Below are positions 44,041-53,441 of a stretch of 64,000 nt of DNA, one piece after another. Source of the stretch: Paenibacillus harenae (GTDB lineage: Bacteria; Bacillota; Bacilli; Paenibacillales; Paenibacillaceae); contig NZ_JAUSST010000001.1 of assembly GCF_030812415.1 (NCBI RefSeq), positions 868,001 through 932,000 of the forward strand. The letters are read 5' to 3'. The notes under the pieces were generated by a model. It was given only the letters and a program-made list of their open reading frames with translations. It was not told where the DNA came from and did no database searches. How positions within the stretch are numbered: the stretch's first letter is position 1; every line of letters begins with the position of its first letter. A program made the translations under genes and the position numbers.

Positions 44041-44727
44041 CTAGACTAAAGACCTCGCCAGGCGAAAGCCGAGATCGTCGATGCGGAACGTCGGATGACT
44101 GCGGCGCCGGCATGTCGCTCCGCAGCCTCTAGCTTCTTCCGCCCAGCTTCCCCCGCGGAAAACTCTATAGGAGCCGTATACGTTCACATCGTATAGATCC
44201 CAGCACCACTCCCATACGTTCCCTAACATATCGTAAAGCCCCCACGCATTCGGCTGCTTTTGGCCTACTTCATGCGCTGTGCTTTCAGAGTTTTCATCGA
44301 ACCAAGCTATTTCATCAAGCTCGCCGTACCGATACCCGGTCGTCCCTGCTTTGCACGCATATTGCCATTCCGCTTCCGTAGGAAGACGATAACCGTTCGT
44401 TCCCAAGTCCCAGACAACGCTCTCGCCATCGTCGCTTACCGAGTAACAGGTCTCTAGCCCTGATCGTTGCGACAACAAATTGCAAAAGGTTATCGCATCA
44501 AGCCATGAGACATTAACGACCGGCTCCTGAGGATGGTCGTTAGTTGCAATTGATTGCTGTGCCAATATCGAGTCATATAGCGCTTTCGTAACAGGAACAG
44601 GAGCAAGCATAAAGGTATTTACTTCCGCCGTCCATCTCTTCTTTATTCGATCGTCTCTTAATTCCACTTCCCCTGCCGCAATCTTCACCATAGGGTACTC
44701 GGCATGAGCGCTTTGCGATTCGGGCAA
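44041..44727 (-). CDS. Formylglycine-generating-enzyme (SUMF1)-like protein
   Basis: A 228-residue single-domain FGE-sulfatase fold protein: EPVVNVSWLDAITFCNLLSQRSG, YRLPTEAEWQYACKAG, LYDMLGNVWEWCWD, FRGGSW and the terminal DLGFRLARS are all present. No sulfatase gene is in the window, so it may belong to the broader group that modifies other substrates. The start is a TTG at 44727 with GGAGG seven bases upstream. It is 25 bp downstream of the DUF4180 gene, so the two share the promoter at 45208-45236. Confidence 0.92.
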   Translation of the reverse strand: MPESQSAHAEYPMVKIAAGEVELRDDRIKKRWTAEVNTFMLAPVPVTKALYDSILAQQSIATNDHPQEPVVNVSWLDAITFCNLLSQRSGLETCYSVSDDGESVVWDLGTNGYRLPTEAEWQYACKAGTTGYRYGELDEIAWFDENSESTAHEVGQKQPNAWGLYDMLGNVWEWCWDLYDVNVYGSYRVFRGGSWAEEARGCGATCRRRSHPTFRIDDLGFRLARSLV

Positions 44728-44752
44728 TTCGTTTCCTCCCCCGTTCCGGCTT

Positions 44753-45121
44753 TTACTTCAAGCCGCTTAATTTCTCAATCGCTTGTTGCTCTGTCGGCAA
44801 GAAACAGAAATCCGTTCCTTTATTGCATTCATAAATAAAATTTTGAAGGTTTTGGCTTGGATACGCAGAGAAATCCCCGTAAATCCCAACCTTCACATGA
44901 TAGTTGATGAACTTCTGAAGAATTTCGCCTGCTAACCGTGTTTTCAGTTCGAAAAAGTTTTCGGTTAACAGATTTTTGTTTATTACAAAACGATCGCAGT
45001 CCGTTTCATATCGAACGGTGGCCATGAGGTCCAAGGCGGACTGAACATCCATTATGACGATTTCGCTGCTGCTAACGACAGCGATATTTTCCCCGTTTGT
45101 TTCTACCTTCGTTATCTTCAT
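44753..45121 (-). CDS. DUF4180-like protein
   Basis: A 122-residue protein that reads like DUF4180: MKITKVETNGENIAVV, DVQSALDLMATVRYETDCDRFVINKNLL, LAGEILQKFINYHVKVGIYGDFS and ECNKGTDFCFLPTEQQAIEKL. The fold is probably STAS/SpoIIAA-like, from the alternating strands and helices. Function unknown. The ATG at 45121 follows GGGGGG; the earlier open frame lacks a ribosome site. Confidence 0.85.
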   Translation of the reverse strand: MKITKVETNGENIAVVSSSEIVIMDVQSALDLMATVRYETDCDRFVINKNLLTENFFELKTRLAGEILQKFINYHVKVGIYGDFSAYPSQNLQNFIYECNKGTDFCFLPTEQQAIEKLSGLK

Positions 45122-45207
45122 AGTTATCCCCCCGACTGAATTAATCCCCTCATGCCTCAGCAAGCCTTCTCACATAATCCTCGGGATATTGGCTACCCGA
45201 AAGAAGA

Positions 45208-45236
45208 ACTTTACCTAATGACTTCCATTTTGTCAA
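45208..45236 (-). promoter_or_regulatory. Sigma-A promoter of the DUF4180/FGE-like pair
   Basis: On the minus strand TTGACA (45231-45236), a 17-bp spacer and TAAAGT (45208-45213), 87 bp before the DUF4180 start. It lies just after the biotin operon, for which no clear terminator was found. Confidence 0.7.
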
Positions 45237-45257
45237 TCCCGGACGATGTTCGCCATC

Positions 45258-46118
45258 TTAACAAGAAGCCGCCGCTTGGATGATTAGGAGGTCGTAAGTG
45301 GCGGCAACTCCACCCGGCAAACTGAATTTTTCCTCGTATTCCTTATACATGCTGGTGAATAAGCGCCGCAAACTGAGCCCCGTTAGAGGAACGGCTTCTG
45401 AAGCGTTGGCTCCCATCGCTTTAACCGAATGAAGAAATTCGCGGGCGGAGGCATACTTCTCAACTTGAATAGTACGTTCATAATCGAAGCTTACATATCC
45501 GGATTCCTCGAGGGCGAGCTTCCACTCAAGCGGCGTAAGAAACGATAGTCCGTGACGTTGAGGTTCCATTCCCCAAGCCCGGTACGCTTCATGAAAGGAG
45601 CAATGCATCTCGCGAAAGGTATCCGGACCGAATGTGGCAAAGATCAGCATCCCCCCGGAACGGAGCAGTCGACGGAGATGTCCAAGCGTTTCCCGGGGGG
45701 CGCTTAACCATTGAAAACAAGCGTTGGAGACGATAAGATCGTACGAGGACGATGGAGCATCAGCAGCCCATTGTTCAATATCCGCATGAATGAAGCTTAT
45801 CCGATCGGATATCCGATTAACGCTTCCCGCAGAATGATTTACCGATAAGAAACGTTGCTCGGCCGCTTTGATCATCTCGGATGCGATATCAAGCGAAGTA
45901 ACAGTCGCGCTTGGCCATTCATTCACGACCATTTGGGTTAAAGCCCCGGTACCGCAGCCGATCTCAAGAATGTTAGGCTCGTTCGTAGCCCCCTTGTTTG
46001 TATACGCTAGGAGAGATTTCATAAGCTGATCCGCCATCGTACGCTGTACCCCGGCATGCGAGTCATACGTCATGGAGCTGCGATTAAATTGTCGTTGGAT
46101 CGCCTTCTTGCCGGCCAT
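45258..46118 (-). CDS. bioC: Malonyl-ACP O-methyltransferase BioC
   Basis: A 286-residue SAM-dependent methyltransferase that starts biotin synthesis by methylating malonyl-ACP so it can enter fatty-acid elongation. Hallmarks are FNRSSMTYDSHAGVQRTMADQL at the N-terminus, the SAM motif ILEIGCGTGALT, DLIVSNACFQWL, and LRRLLRSGGMLIFATFGPDTFRE. It overlaps the BioH-like gene by 35 bp, with GGAGGTGG before the ATG at 46118. It is the last gene of the biotin operon. Confidence 0.95.
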   Translation of the reverse strand: MAGKKAIQRQFNRSSMTYDSHAGVQRTMADQLMKSLLAYTNKGATNEPNILEIGCGTGALTQMVVNEWPSATVTSLDIASEMIKAAEQRFLSVNHSAGSVNRISDRISFIHADIEQWAADAPSSSYDLIVSNACFQWLSAPRETLGHLRRLLRSGGMLIFATFGPDTFREMHCSFHEAYRAWGMEPQRHGLSFLTPLEWKLALEESGYVSFDYERTIQVEKYASAREFLHSVKAMGANASEAVPLTGLSLRRLFTSMYKEYEEKFSLPGGVAATYDLLIIQAAASC

Positions 46119-46866
46119 GCCGCCACCTCCTCCATTCTTCGGCTATGAGGGCTTCTCTTCCCAAGAAAGGCACATGCCCGCTAGCGGGGATTGTAACTAG
46201 TTTCGCTTGCGGCAACTGATCTTTAAGCTCCAATACAGCTTGGTAAGAACAAATTTGATCCGCCGTCCCGTGAAAAAGAAGAACCGGACAAGCAATACCC
46301 GACAATCGAGAAAAACATTCCTCGCTTCGCAAAATCTGAAGGCCTGAAATTAAGGCCGGGGTTGTCCAGCTGCCGATAGGAGGAAGAAATGCAGCAAAAC
46401 CCGCTTCCCGTTCTGCAGCCGTGAACAGGAGCTGTCTGAAATTCAGTTCCACAGTTGCCCGATCCCTTGAGATTCCTCTGATCATCTGCCGTACGTGGAC
46501 ATCTGCAAAGCCAAGAGCACTTTCTGTTTGGGGACGCGTGAACTTTGCCGTTGCTCCGAATAACACCAAGCCGTCCGCGTAACCATGAACCGCTAATCTT
46601 AGCGCCAGTAAACTTCCGAGCGACCAACCGGAGATCAGTACCGGGCCCCGAGGCCGTCTAATGCTGCAATCCGCCTCATCCGCAAACAGAATCCTCTTCA
46701 CCACGGACTCTACGAAGGCCAGCATGCTCTCCGGAGTATCCGATGCATTGTAATCGATAGAAAGATGAGTATATTCCGGCAGCAGCTTGCGGAGCCTGTC
46801 AAAAACCTTATCCGGCAGACTCCATCCCGTTAGCCATAGGACAATGCCTTTCGTCGACGCGTTCAT
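46084..46866 (-). CDS. BioH-like pimeloyl-ACP methyl ester esterase
   Basis: A 260-residue alpha/beta hydrolase. The nucleophile elbow is GWSLGS, the acid Asp is in HGTADQIC, and the His in PASGHVPFLG. It lies between bioF and bioC, overlapping both, so it almost certainly provides the esterase that removes the BioC methyl group and releases pimeloyl-ACP. Operon esterases of this role are called BioH or related names in different bacteria; sequence alone does not separate them. Confidence 0.88.
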   Translation of the reverse strand: MNASTKGIVLWLTGWSLPDKVFDRLRKLLPEYTHLSIDYNASDTPESMLAFVESVVKRILFADEADCSIRRPRGPVLISGWSLGSLLALRLAVHGYADGLVLFGATAKFTRPQTESALGFADVHVRQMIRGISRDRATVELNFRQLLFTAAEREAGFAAFLPPIGSWTTPALISGLQILRSEECFSRLSGIACPVLLFHGTADQICSYQAVLELKDQLPQAKLVTIPASGHVPFLGREALIAEEWRRWRHGRQEGDPTTI

Positions 46867-48041
46867 CGGCGAATCAACCCTAACTGATGACCGGTCGCGC
46901 AGATGATCTCGGCCGCATTGTTCACTTCCTTATCCGAATGAGCAGCCGTTAAAGAGAAGCGAATTCGGGCCGTGCCTTCGGGAACGGTAGGCGGCCGGAT
47001 GGCCACCGCTTCAATCCCTTTCCGTTCAAGCGCTTTGCTGAAACGAAGGACCGCTTCATTATCGCCGACAATGACCGGTACAATCGGCGAGTTTCCTGTA
47101 CCAACTTTAAAACCGGCATGAAGAAGCCTCGATCGGAACGATGCGCTTAACGAAAATAACCGTTCGCGGCGCCACTGTTCCGCTTCGACTAAGGAGAGCG
47201 CCGCTGCAATGCCCGTTACGATGGAGGGTGGCAATGCCGTTGAATAGATGAGCGGTCTGGCCTTGTTAACGAGCCAGCGAATTAATGTTCGGCTGCCGCA
47301 TACATACGCGCCATATACGCCAAACGATTTACTGAATGTTCCCATATGTATATCTACCTCATGCTGGATTCCGAGCTCATTGCACAATCCCCGGCCGCGT
47401 TCCCCGTAAATCCCCCCGCTGTGCGCTTCGTCGACCATTAGCATCGTTCCGTACTTGCGTTTGAGCTCGGCCAGTTTAACTAAAGAAGCTGCATCGCCGT
47501 CCATGGAGAAGACGGCATCCGTCACAATCAGTTTGCGCCTTTTATCCTGATGCTTGTTAAGCAACGCCTCCAAATGCTCCATATCGTTATGTCGGTAACG
47601 AGCATGCTCCGCACGGCTTAATCCAATGCCGTCCACGATGCTGGCATGGTTGAACCGGTCGCTGAATACGACATCGTTGCGACCCACAAGCGCGCTAATA
47701 ACACCCGAATTGGCCATATACCCATTGGCAAATACAAGCGCCGCTTCGCTTCCCTGCCAGCGGGACAGCCGTTCTTCAAGAACGCTGTAAGGCCAAAGAT
47801 TGCCTGTCACAAGGCGCGACGCTCCCGAGCCGCTTCCTTCGGCAAGAAGCGTTTCGCGCATTTGATCGATTATAGCCGGATGTTGAGCGAGTCCCAAATA
47901 ATCGTTAGAGGCAAGATTGAGCAATAATCGTTCTCCTCTCATCGTATAACCGGGAAGTTGAGGAGTGGCGGCACTGCCTCGTAACAGTCTCTCTAGCGAA
48001 GCGTCGTTTAATCGCTCGAGCTCTTTTTCCATCCAGTCCAT
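46863..48041 (-). CDS. bioF: 8-amino-7-oxononanoate synthase
   Basis: A 392-residue PLP-dependent alpha-oxoamine synthase that condenses pimeloyl-ACP with alanine. Motifs: SNDYLGLAQHP, GSGASRLVTGN, VDEAHSGGIYGERGRG, and the PLP lysine in GTFSKSFGVYGAY. Its stop overlaps the BioH-like start by ATGA, and it begins 12 bp after bioB. GGTGGACGG lies before the ATG. Confidence 0.96.
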   Translation of the reverse strand: MDWMEKELERLNDASLERLLRGSAATPQLPGYTMRGERLLLNLASNDYLGLAQHPAIIDQMRETLLAEGSGSGASRLVTGNLWPYSVLEERLSRWQGSEAALVFANGYMANSGVISALVGRNDVVFSDRFNHASIVDGIGLSRAEHARYRHNDMEHLEALLNKHQDKRRKLIVTDAVFSMDGDAASLVKLAELKRKYGTMLMVDEAHSGGIYGERGRGLCNELGIQHEVDIHMGTFSKSFGVYGAYVCGSRTLIRWLVNKARPLIYSTALPPSIVTGIAAALSLVEAEQWRRERLFSLSASFRSRLLHAGFKVGTGNSPIVPVIVGDNEAVLRFSKALERKGIEAVAIRPPTVPEGTARIRFSLTAAHSDKEVNNAAEIICATGHQLGLIRR

Positions 48042-48053
48042 GTTCCGTCCACC

Positions 48054-49058
48054 TTAAAGGGCATTTAACTCAATTTCGAAATCCATATCTTCTATCATTC
48101 GATAATCAGCCGATATTTCTTGACCTGCCGTCGTTAAATAATCACCCACAAAAAGCGAGTTGGCGGCGTATAGGGACATGGGCTGCAACGATCGCAGGTT
48201 CACTTCGCGGCCGCCCGCAACGCGGATCTCTTTCGACGGACAAACAAACCGAAACAAGGCTAGTACCTTTAGCGCTTTCATAGCGGGCGTACGCCCTGCT
48301 TGTTCCAATGGTGTTCCAGGAATGGCATTCAAGAAATTAATCGGAATCGAGTCCGCATCGAGCTCGCGGAGTGCAAATGCCATCTCGACGATTTCCCGAT
48401 TGCTTTCGCCCATGCCGATAATGACGCCGGAGCAAGGGGACATCCCTTGCGCTTTCACCTTCTCAACGGTATTCACGCGCTGTTCATAGGTATGCGTCGT
48501 CGTAATCGACGAGTAATTCTGTTTGCTTGTGTTCAAGTTGTGATTGTAACGGTGAACGCCTGCCTCGGCTAAACGTTCGGCTTGGCCGTCCTTCAGGATC
48601 CCGAGACATGCGCATATTTTGAGAGGCATCGTTGAACGAATTTCTTTAACCGCGTCTACGACTTGGTCCAGCTCCCTATCCGTTGGGCCTTTCCCCGACG
48701 CTACAATGCAATAAGTCCCTGCTTTGCGTGCCAATGCCTCATGTGCTCCCGCAAGAAGCGTATCTTTGTCGAGCAGGGTATATTTCTGAACGGGCGCCGT
48801 CGATACGATGGACTGCGAGCAATAACCGCAATCTTCGGGACAATGTCCGCTCTTCGCGTTAATGATCATATTCAATTTCACTTTTTTGCCATAATAATGC
48901 CGTCTGACCAGAAAGGCAGCCTGCATCAACGCGAGAATCTCATCATGATCGGATTGAAGGACGGCCAACCCTTCTTCAAGCGTCAAACATTCGCCCTCCA
49001 GCGCTTTCTTCGCGAGTGAAGACCACTCTACCTGGGTTTGATTTTGATTTATCGTCAT
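48054..49058 (-). CDS. bioB: Biotin synthase
   Basis: A 334-residue radical-SAM enzyme that inserts sulfur into dethiobiotin. The cluster motif CPEDCGYC (CxxxCxxC) follows NAKSGH; later [40 protein letters not shown] is characteristic, with RVAGGRE near the C-terminus holding the second-cluster Arg. The start overlaps the bioD stop by ATGA. Confidence 0.97.
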   Translation of the reverse strand: [334 protein letters not shown]

Positions 49059-49795
49059 ATGACTTTCCCCTCAATTCTTTGAAATGATAGCGCCTGTTGG
49101 ATCGTTTCCAATCGGATGGATTCCCGTACCGCATCGATCAGCGCTGCGGTATTGATCTCGTTCTGCAAGTAGGGGAAACGGCCGAGAAAAGGGATGCCGC
49201 TATAACGTTCAATCCACATGGCATTGGTTGCCGCACTTGGATCGGCATTTAGATCGACCGGTTCTCCCTGATTGAGAATAAATCCTAAAATCGAAACACC
49301 GTGCTGCTGCAAATAAGAAATCGTGAGAAGCGTATGATTAATGGTTCCGAGCCCTGATCGTGCTACGATCAGAGCCGGGACTCGAAGCTCGGCCATGAAG
49401 TCCGCCATAAGCGACTCATCCGTTAACGGAACAGCTGCGCCCCCGGCCCCTTCGATCAGCAACGATTCGTAACGATGCAATAGATGTTCGCCGGCAAGTC
49501 GGAGCTCCTGCAAGGTAAAGGTTACTCCCGCTTGCTTGGATGCTTGCAGCGGCGCAAGCGGGGCTTCGAATGTGAATGTCGCTACCGTCTCCGGCTGCTC
49601 CTTGAGGCCGGTGTATTGCAGCAGACGTTCTGCGTCGGTCGCTCCGCTTCCAAGCAAATTGCCGGACTGCACGGGCTTCCAAATGCCGACATTTCTATTT
49701 TCGGAGCGAAGAGCTGCGGTAAGCGCCGCAGTTACAATCGTTTTGCCGACGCCCGTATCGGTACCGACCACAAATAATCCGCGCATAGGCTTCAT
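49055..49795 (-). CDS. bioD: Dethiobiotin synthetase
   Basis: A 246-residue ATP-dependent carboxylase closing the ureido ring of biotin. The P-loop reads [15 protein letters not shown], followed by KPVQSG and the [11 protein letters not shown] substrate loop. Its start overlaps the bioA stop by ATGA, and its stop overlaps bioB. Confidence 0.96.
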
Positions 49796-51153
49796 TGGAC
49801 CGGTTCTCCTTCTGTTACGCCGACAATGGCCTCCGCCAAAATATCCGTCATCGCATCAAGCTCGTCCTCCGTACTCGCAAGCGGAGGGATGAAGACGATA
49901 ACATTGCCAAGCGGTCTCGTGAGCATGCCAAGCTCTCTCGCCATCCGGGTTACGCGAACGCCTGCTTGCTCATCCCAGTGATAAGGCTCGCGCGTAACCT
50001 TATTCCGCACGAGTTCGATTCCGATCATCAATCCCTTCTGCCTAATGTCGCCGACATGCGGAGCATCGCGTAATACGTCGAGCTTGCGCGCAACGAATGA
50101 TGCCTTCGATCTTACGCCTTCAATGAGGTTGCGCTCTTCAATCAGCTTCAAGCTGGCCAAAGCAACGGCACAACCAAGCGGGTTGCCCGTGAAGGAATGA
50201 CCATGGAAAAATGTTTTCTGCTCTTCGTAATCCGCATAAAACGCGTTGTACACCTCGTCCGTCGCAAGCGTCGCCGCCACGGGCAAGTAGCCGCCTGTAA
50301 GCCCTTTGCCGACGACCATCAAATCGGGGGATACCTCCTCAAGATCGCAAGCAAACATGGCGCCTGTACGCCCAAAACCCGTCGCCACCTCATCGGCAAT
50401 GAACAAAACGCCATATGCACGGCATAGTGCTGCCATCTCGCGCAAACAGCCTTCCGGCATAACAATGATGCCGCTAGCCCCTTGTACAATCGGCTCCACA
50501 ACGAGAGCTGCAATGTCTTCCGCGCTAGATTCGAGCAAACGGCGCAATGCCATAAGCGTTTCTTCTTTCGCTCCCTGTTCACCGCCATCGTTGCGGTACG
50601 CATTCGGGTAGGGAATGACGTACGAAGGAAACAGCATCGGTCGAAACACGTCATGGTATAGCGGAATGGCTCCTACGCTAACCGCTCCGATCGTATCTCC
50701 ATGATAGGCATGGTTCATCGTAATAAATTTCGTTTTGCCCTCCTGCCCTTTGTTTTTCCAATATTGAAACGCCATTTTGACCGCAATCTCTACACCCGTT
50801 GCACCGGAATCGGAGTAAAACACTTTATGTAATCCTTTAGGGGCGATCCCGATCAATTTCTCTGCAAGCTCAACGGCCGGTACGTTTGCCATACCGAGAA
50901 GGGTAGAATGCGCTACGCGTCCTAATTGATCGATGATGGCTTGATCAAGCTCGGGCACATGATGCCCGTGAACGTTCAGCCATACCGAAGAGAAGCCATC
51001 AAAATACGCACGCCCGTTAACGTCATATAATTTGATACCTTCGCCTCGTTCGATAATGAGAGGGTCGACGCTGTTGTAGTCTTTCATTTGAGTAAAAGGA
51101 TGCCATACATATTGCTTGTTTAGGGAAGAAAGCCGGTCATACCTCATGGTCAC
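49792..51153 (-). CDS. bioA: Adenosylmethionine-8-amino-7-oxononanoate aminotransferase
   Basis: A 453-residue class-III aminotransferase using SAM as amino donor. Motifs: [62 protein letters not shown], and the PLP lysine in [10 protein letters not shown]. First gene of the operon bioA-D-B-F-H-C, all overlapping or within 12 bp. It is read from a GTG at 51153 with AAGGTGG eight bases upstream; an ATG two codons later is a weaker choice. Under the BirA operator just upstream. Confidence 0.96.
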   Translation of the reverse strand: MTMRYDRLSSLNKQYVWHPFTQMKDYNSVDPLIIERGEGIKLYDVNGRAYFDGFSSVWLNVHGHHVPELDQAIIDQLGRVAHSTLLGMANVPAVELAEKLIGIAPKGLHKVFYSDSGATGVEIAVKMAFQYWKNKGQEGKTKFITMNHAYHGDTIGAVSVGAIPLYHDVFRPMLFPSYVIPYPNAYRNDGGEQGAKEETLMALRRLLESSAEDIAALVVEPIVQGASGIIVMPEGCLREMAALCRAYGVLFIADEVATGFGRTGAMFACDLEEVSPDLMVVGKGLTGGYLPVAATLATDEVYNAFYADYEEQKTFFHGHSFTGNPLGCAVALASLKLIEERNLIEGVRSKASFVARKLDVLRDAPHVGDIRQKGLMIGIELVRNKVTREPYHWDEQAGVRVTRMARELGMLTRPLGNVIVFIPPLASTEDELDAMTDILAEAIVGVTEGEPVQ

Positions 51154-51185
51154 AACCTATACCACCTTAAGTTGTTATGTTTAAA

Positions 51186-51218
51186 TGTTAACCTAAAATG
51201 AAATATTTTTGGTTAACA
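51186..51218. promoter_or_regulatory. BirA operator of the biotin operon
   Basis: TGTTAACC (51186-51193) and GGTTAACA (51211-51218) form perfect 8-bp arms separated by 17 bp, matching the Gram-positive BirA recognition pattern. It sits about 35-65 bp before bioA, so biotinyl-AMP-bound BirA would repress the operon. Confidence 0.9.
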
Positions 51219-51386
51219 ATTGAATGTAGCTATTCTATCAAACATCGATTTCGCTGTAAAGAGAATCGTTTCAGGCGGACTTCGAGCGCTGGCAGGTCTT
51301 CTTCCAAGCGCGCCGGGGCATCTACTCAGAGGGACCTTTGGGAGAAATGGAGTTCGGGGATCTTAGCCAGAAGGTTCCAGCCAAAC

Positions 51387-51416
51387 AAAAACGCAACCAT
51401 CGCCGGTTGCGTTTTT
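51387..51416 (-). terminator. Terminator of the TetR gene, part of a dispersed repeat
   Basis: AAAAACGCAACC (51387-51398), a 6-nt loop and GGTTGCGTTTTT (51405-51416), T-rich on both strands. The preceding TTCCAGCC and this hairpin recur in related form at 57163-57200, so it seems to be one copy of a dispersed intergenic element. Confidence 0.88.
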
Positions 51417-51426
51417 GATAGGATAT

Positions 51427-52005
51427 TCAATTCGTCCGGATTGCTTCGAAGACTTGAGTAACCAACTGCCTTACATAGTTATCGTCAATCGGATCACCCG
51501 TAACTAACAAGCGGTAGAAGATCGGTCCGTAGATAAGATCGGTGCATAATGCGATATCGAGACTGTTCTTTAACTGTCCTCGCGATAGCCCCCGTTCCAT
51601 GATGCCGCGAACCTCCTGCCGCCTGGGCTGGATATATCGGGTTCGAAATGCTTCAGCCAATCCAGGATCAACCTGCCCCTCGCCTATGATCTCCAGAAAA
51701 ATCGAACCCTCGCGGGTGGTCATGAACCGGGCCATATTCGTGGCATGCTCCAAAATATCCTGAAATCCCGAACCCGTGTCCGGCACAGGCAGTCTGGCAG
51801 CCGCAGCGGTAAGATAACCGTCCATCACCACCGCAGCCTTGTTAGGCCACCATTTATAAATCGTAGCTTTGCTGACCTTCGCACGATCGGCGATTTTCTC
51901 TACCGTAACCGCTCCAAAGCCTATTTCCAACAACAGCTCATAGGAGGTGGAAAGGATCAAATTTTGCGTTTCCACATTGCGCGGACGCCCTCTTTTCGCT
52001 TGCAC
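51427..52005 (-). CDS. TetR/AcrR-family regulator
   Basis: A 192-residue regulator. The N-terminal RGRPRNVETQNLILSTSYELLLEIGFGAVTVEKIADRAKVSKATIYKWWPNKAAVV is a textbook TetR HTH with an Arg-rich arm. The start is a GTG at 52005 with AAAGGAGGG upstream. It is divergent from the MFS pump at 52175, with three direct-repeat operators between them, a layout typical of a repressor of both genes. Confidence 0.95.
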   Translation of the reverse strand: MQAKRGRPRNVETQNLILSTSYELLLEIGFGAVTVEKIADRAKVSKATIYKWWPNKAAVVMDGYLTAAAARLPVPDTGSGFQDILEHATNMARFMTTREGSIFLEIIGEGQVDPGLAEAFRTRYIQPRRQEVRGIMERGLSRGQLKNSLDIALCTDLIYGPIFYRLLVTGDPIDDNYVRQLVTQVFEAIRTN

Positions 52006-52045
52006 ATGGACCCTCCTTTGCTCATATCCGTCTCATGAACTAAAT

Positions 52046-52156
52046 AAACGATACGTTTAGTATACAAAAGATGAGAACCAAAAAACAGCCTATTTACAAA
52101 ACGATACGTTCAGTATATTATTTAATTATTATTATAAAACGATACGTTCAGTATTT
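52046..52156. promoter_or_regulatory. Three TetR operators and the MFS pump promoter
   Basis: Near-identical 20-bp sites AAACGATACGTTTAGTATAC (52046-52065), AAACGATACGTTCAGTATAT (52098-52117) and AAACGATACGTTCAGTATTT (52137-52156) share AAACGATACGTTYAGTAT with inverted ATAC/GTAT inside. The plus-strand promoter TTTACA (52093-52098), 17 bp, TATTAT (52116-52121) has the second site in its spacer. The first overlaps the TetR-gene side and the third lies in the pump leader. Confidence 0.88.
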
Positions 52157-52174
52157 AATTCAAGGAGGTTCATT

Positions 52175-53377
52175 ATGGAAAATGCACATCGTATTCAAAG
52201 TAAACGTATCTCCAATGGGATGATGATCTTGTTGGCAGCCGCGTGCGGGCTTATCGCGGCCAATCTTTATTACGCTCAAACTTTGGTAGGACCTATTCGC
52301 GACGCGATCGGGCTGTCGTCTACGGCAGCGGGACTCATTGTTACCGTAACGCAAATCGGGTATGTTATCGGGCTGCTGTTCATCGTACCGTTAAGCGACG
52401 TTATCGAAAACCGGCGTCTTGCGATTATTGGGCTTATGGCTGCGGCTGCCGCTCTGCTGACTGCCGCATTCGCTCCTAATGCGCCGTTGTTTTTGACCGC
52501 TTCGCTTTTTATAGGAATCGGTTCGGTAGTCGCACAAATATTGGTCCCCTTCGCCGCTTATTTAGCGTCTGAGGACCAGCGCGGGCGGGTAGTCGGCAAC
52601 GTGATGAGCGGCCTCTTGCTCGGCATTATGTTAGCCCGGCCGTTGGCCAGCTTTGTAACCAGTCATTGGGGCTGGAGAGCCGTATTTATTTTGTCCGCTG
52701 TTGTTATCTCGCTTTTGACGGCTCTGCTGTCGTATGTGCTTCCTGAACGCAAACCGTCTCCGGCTGTACGCTACGGAAAATTGATTCTCTCTTTAGGTGC
52801 TATCCTGCAACAAACGCCCGTATTGCATCGTCGCGCCTTGTATCAAGCTTGTTTATTCGGCGCCTTCAGCTTATTTTGGACGATTGTCCCTTTGCATTTG
52901 GCTGACCGTTTCGGAATGTCGCAGGTAGGCATTGCATGGTTCGCGCTAGTAGGCGTGGGTGGAGCTGCAGCTGCCCCGATTGCCGGAAGATTGGCGGATA
53001 AAGGCTGGAGCAAACGGTTAACGGGGCTAGCCATGATTGTAGCCGCCTTGTCGTTTGTGCTCATTTATCTGTTCCAAAGCCATTCAACCATTGCTCTTGT
53101 TCTTCTCTTCGTATCCGCTATCACCCTCGACATGGCCGTATCGGGCAATCTTGTCATTAGTCAACGCGCGATTTATTCGTTGGGAAGTGAAGCGAGAGGG
53201 CGCCTTAACGGGCTGTTCATGTCTATTTTCTTTATTGGCGGAGCCATCGGCTCATCCCTGGGCGGTTGGTCTTATACCCGGGGAGGCTGGGAGCTGACAT
53301 CTCTCGTCGGAACCATTTTGCCGCTATTGGCTTTGGTTTACTTTCTCACTGAGAACAGAACAATGAAGACAGATTGA
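52175..53377 (+). CDS. MFS transporter
   Basis: A 400-residue twelve-helix major facilitator with an N-terminal half beginning GLIAANLYYAQTLVGPIRDAIGLSSTAAGLIVTVTQIGYVIGLLFIVPLSDVIENRRL. This is typical of the YgaY/YtbD-like exporters of sugars or small drugs. AAGGAGG precedes the ATG. It is controlled by the divergent TetR regulator through three operators. The substrate is not evident. Confidence 0.93.
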   Translation: MENAHRIQSKRISNGMMILLAAACGLIAANLYYAQTLVGPIRDAIGLSSTAAGLIVTVTQIGYVIGLLFIVPLSDVIENRRLAIIGLMAAAAALLTAAFAPNAPLFLTASLFIGIGSVVAQILVPFAAYLASEDQRGRVVGNVMSGLLLGIMLARPLASFVTSHWGWRAVFILSAVVISLLTALLSYVLPERKPSPAVRYGKLILSLGAILQQTPVLHRRALYQACLFGAFSLFWTIVPLHLADRFGMSQVGIAWFALVGVGGAAAAPIAGRLADKGWSKRLTGLAMIVAALSFVLIYLFQSHSTIALVLLFVSAITLDMAVSGNLVISQRAIYSLGSEARGRLNGLFMSIFFIGGAIGSSLGGWSYTRGGWELTSLVGTILPLLALVYFLTENRTMKTD

Positions 53378-53405
53378 CAGAACAAGGTCCACCTAATAAA
53401 CAGAA

Positions 53406-53427
53406 AACCACGTCCGAGGACGTGGTT
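53406..53427. terminator. Terminator between convergent genes
   Basis: AACCACGTCC (53406-53415), GA, GGACGTGGTT (53418-53427). It has the same arms as the hairpin at 21827-21849. Confidence 0.82.
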
Positions 53428-53441
53428 GATTAAACTTTCAT

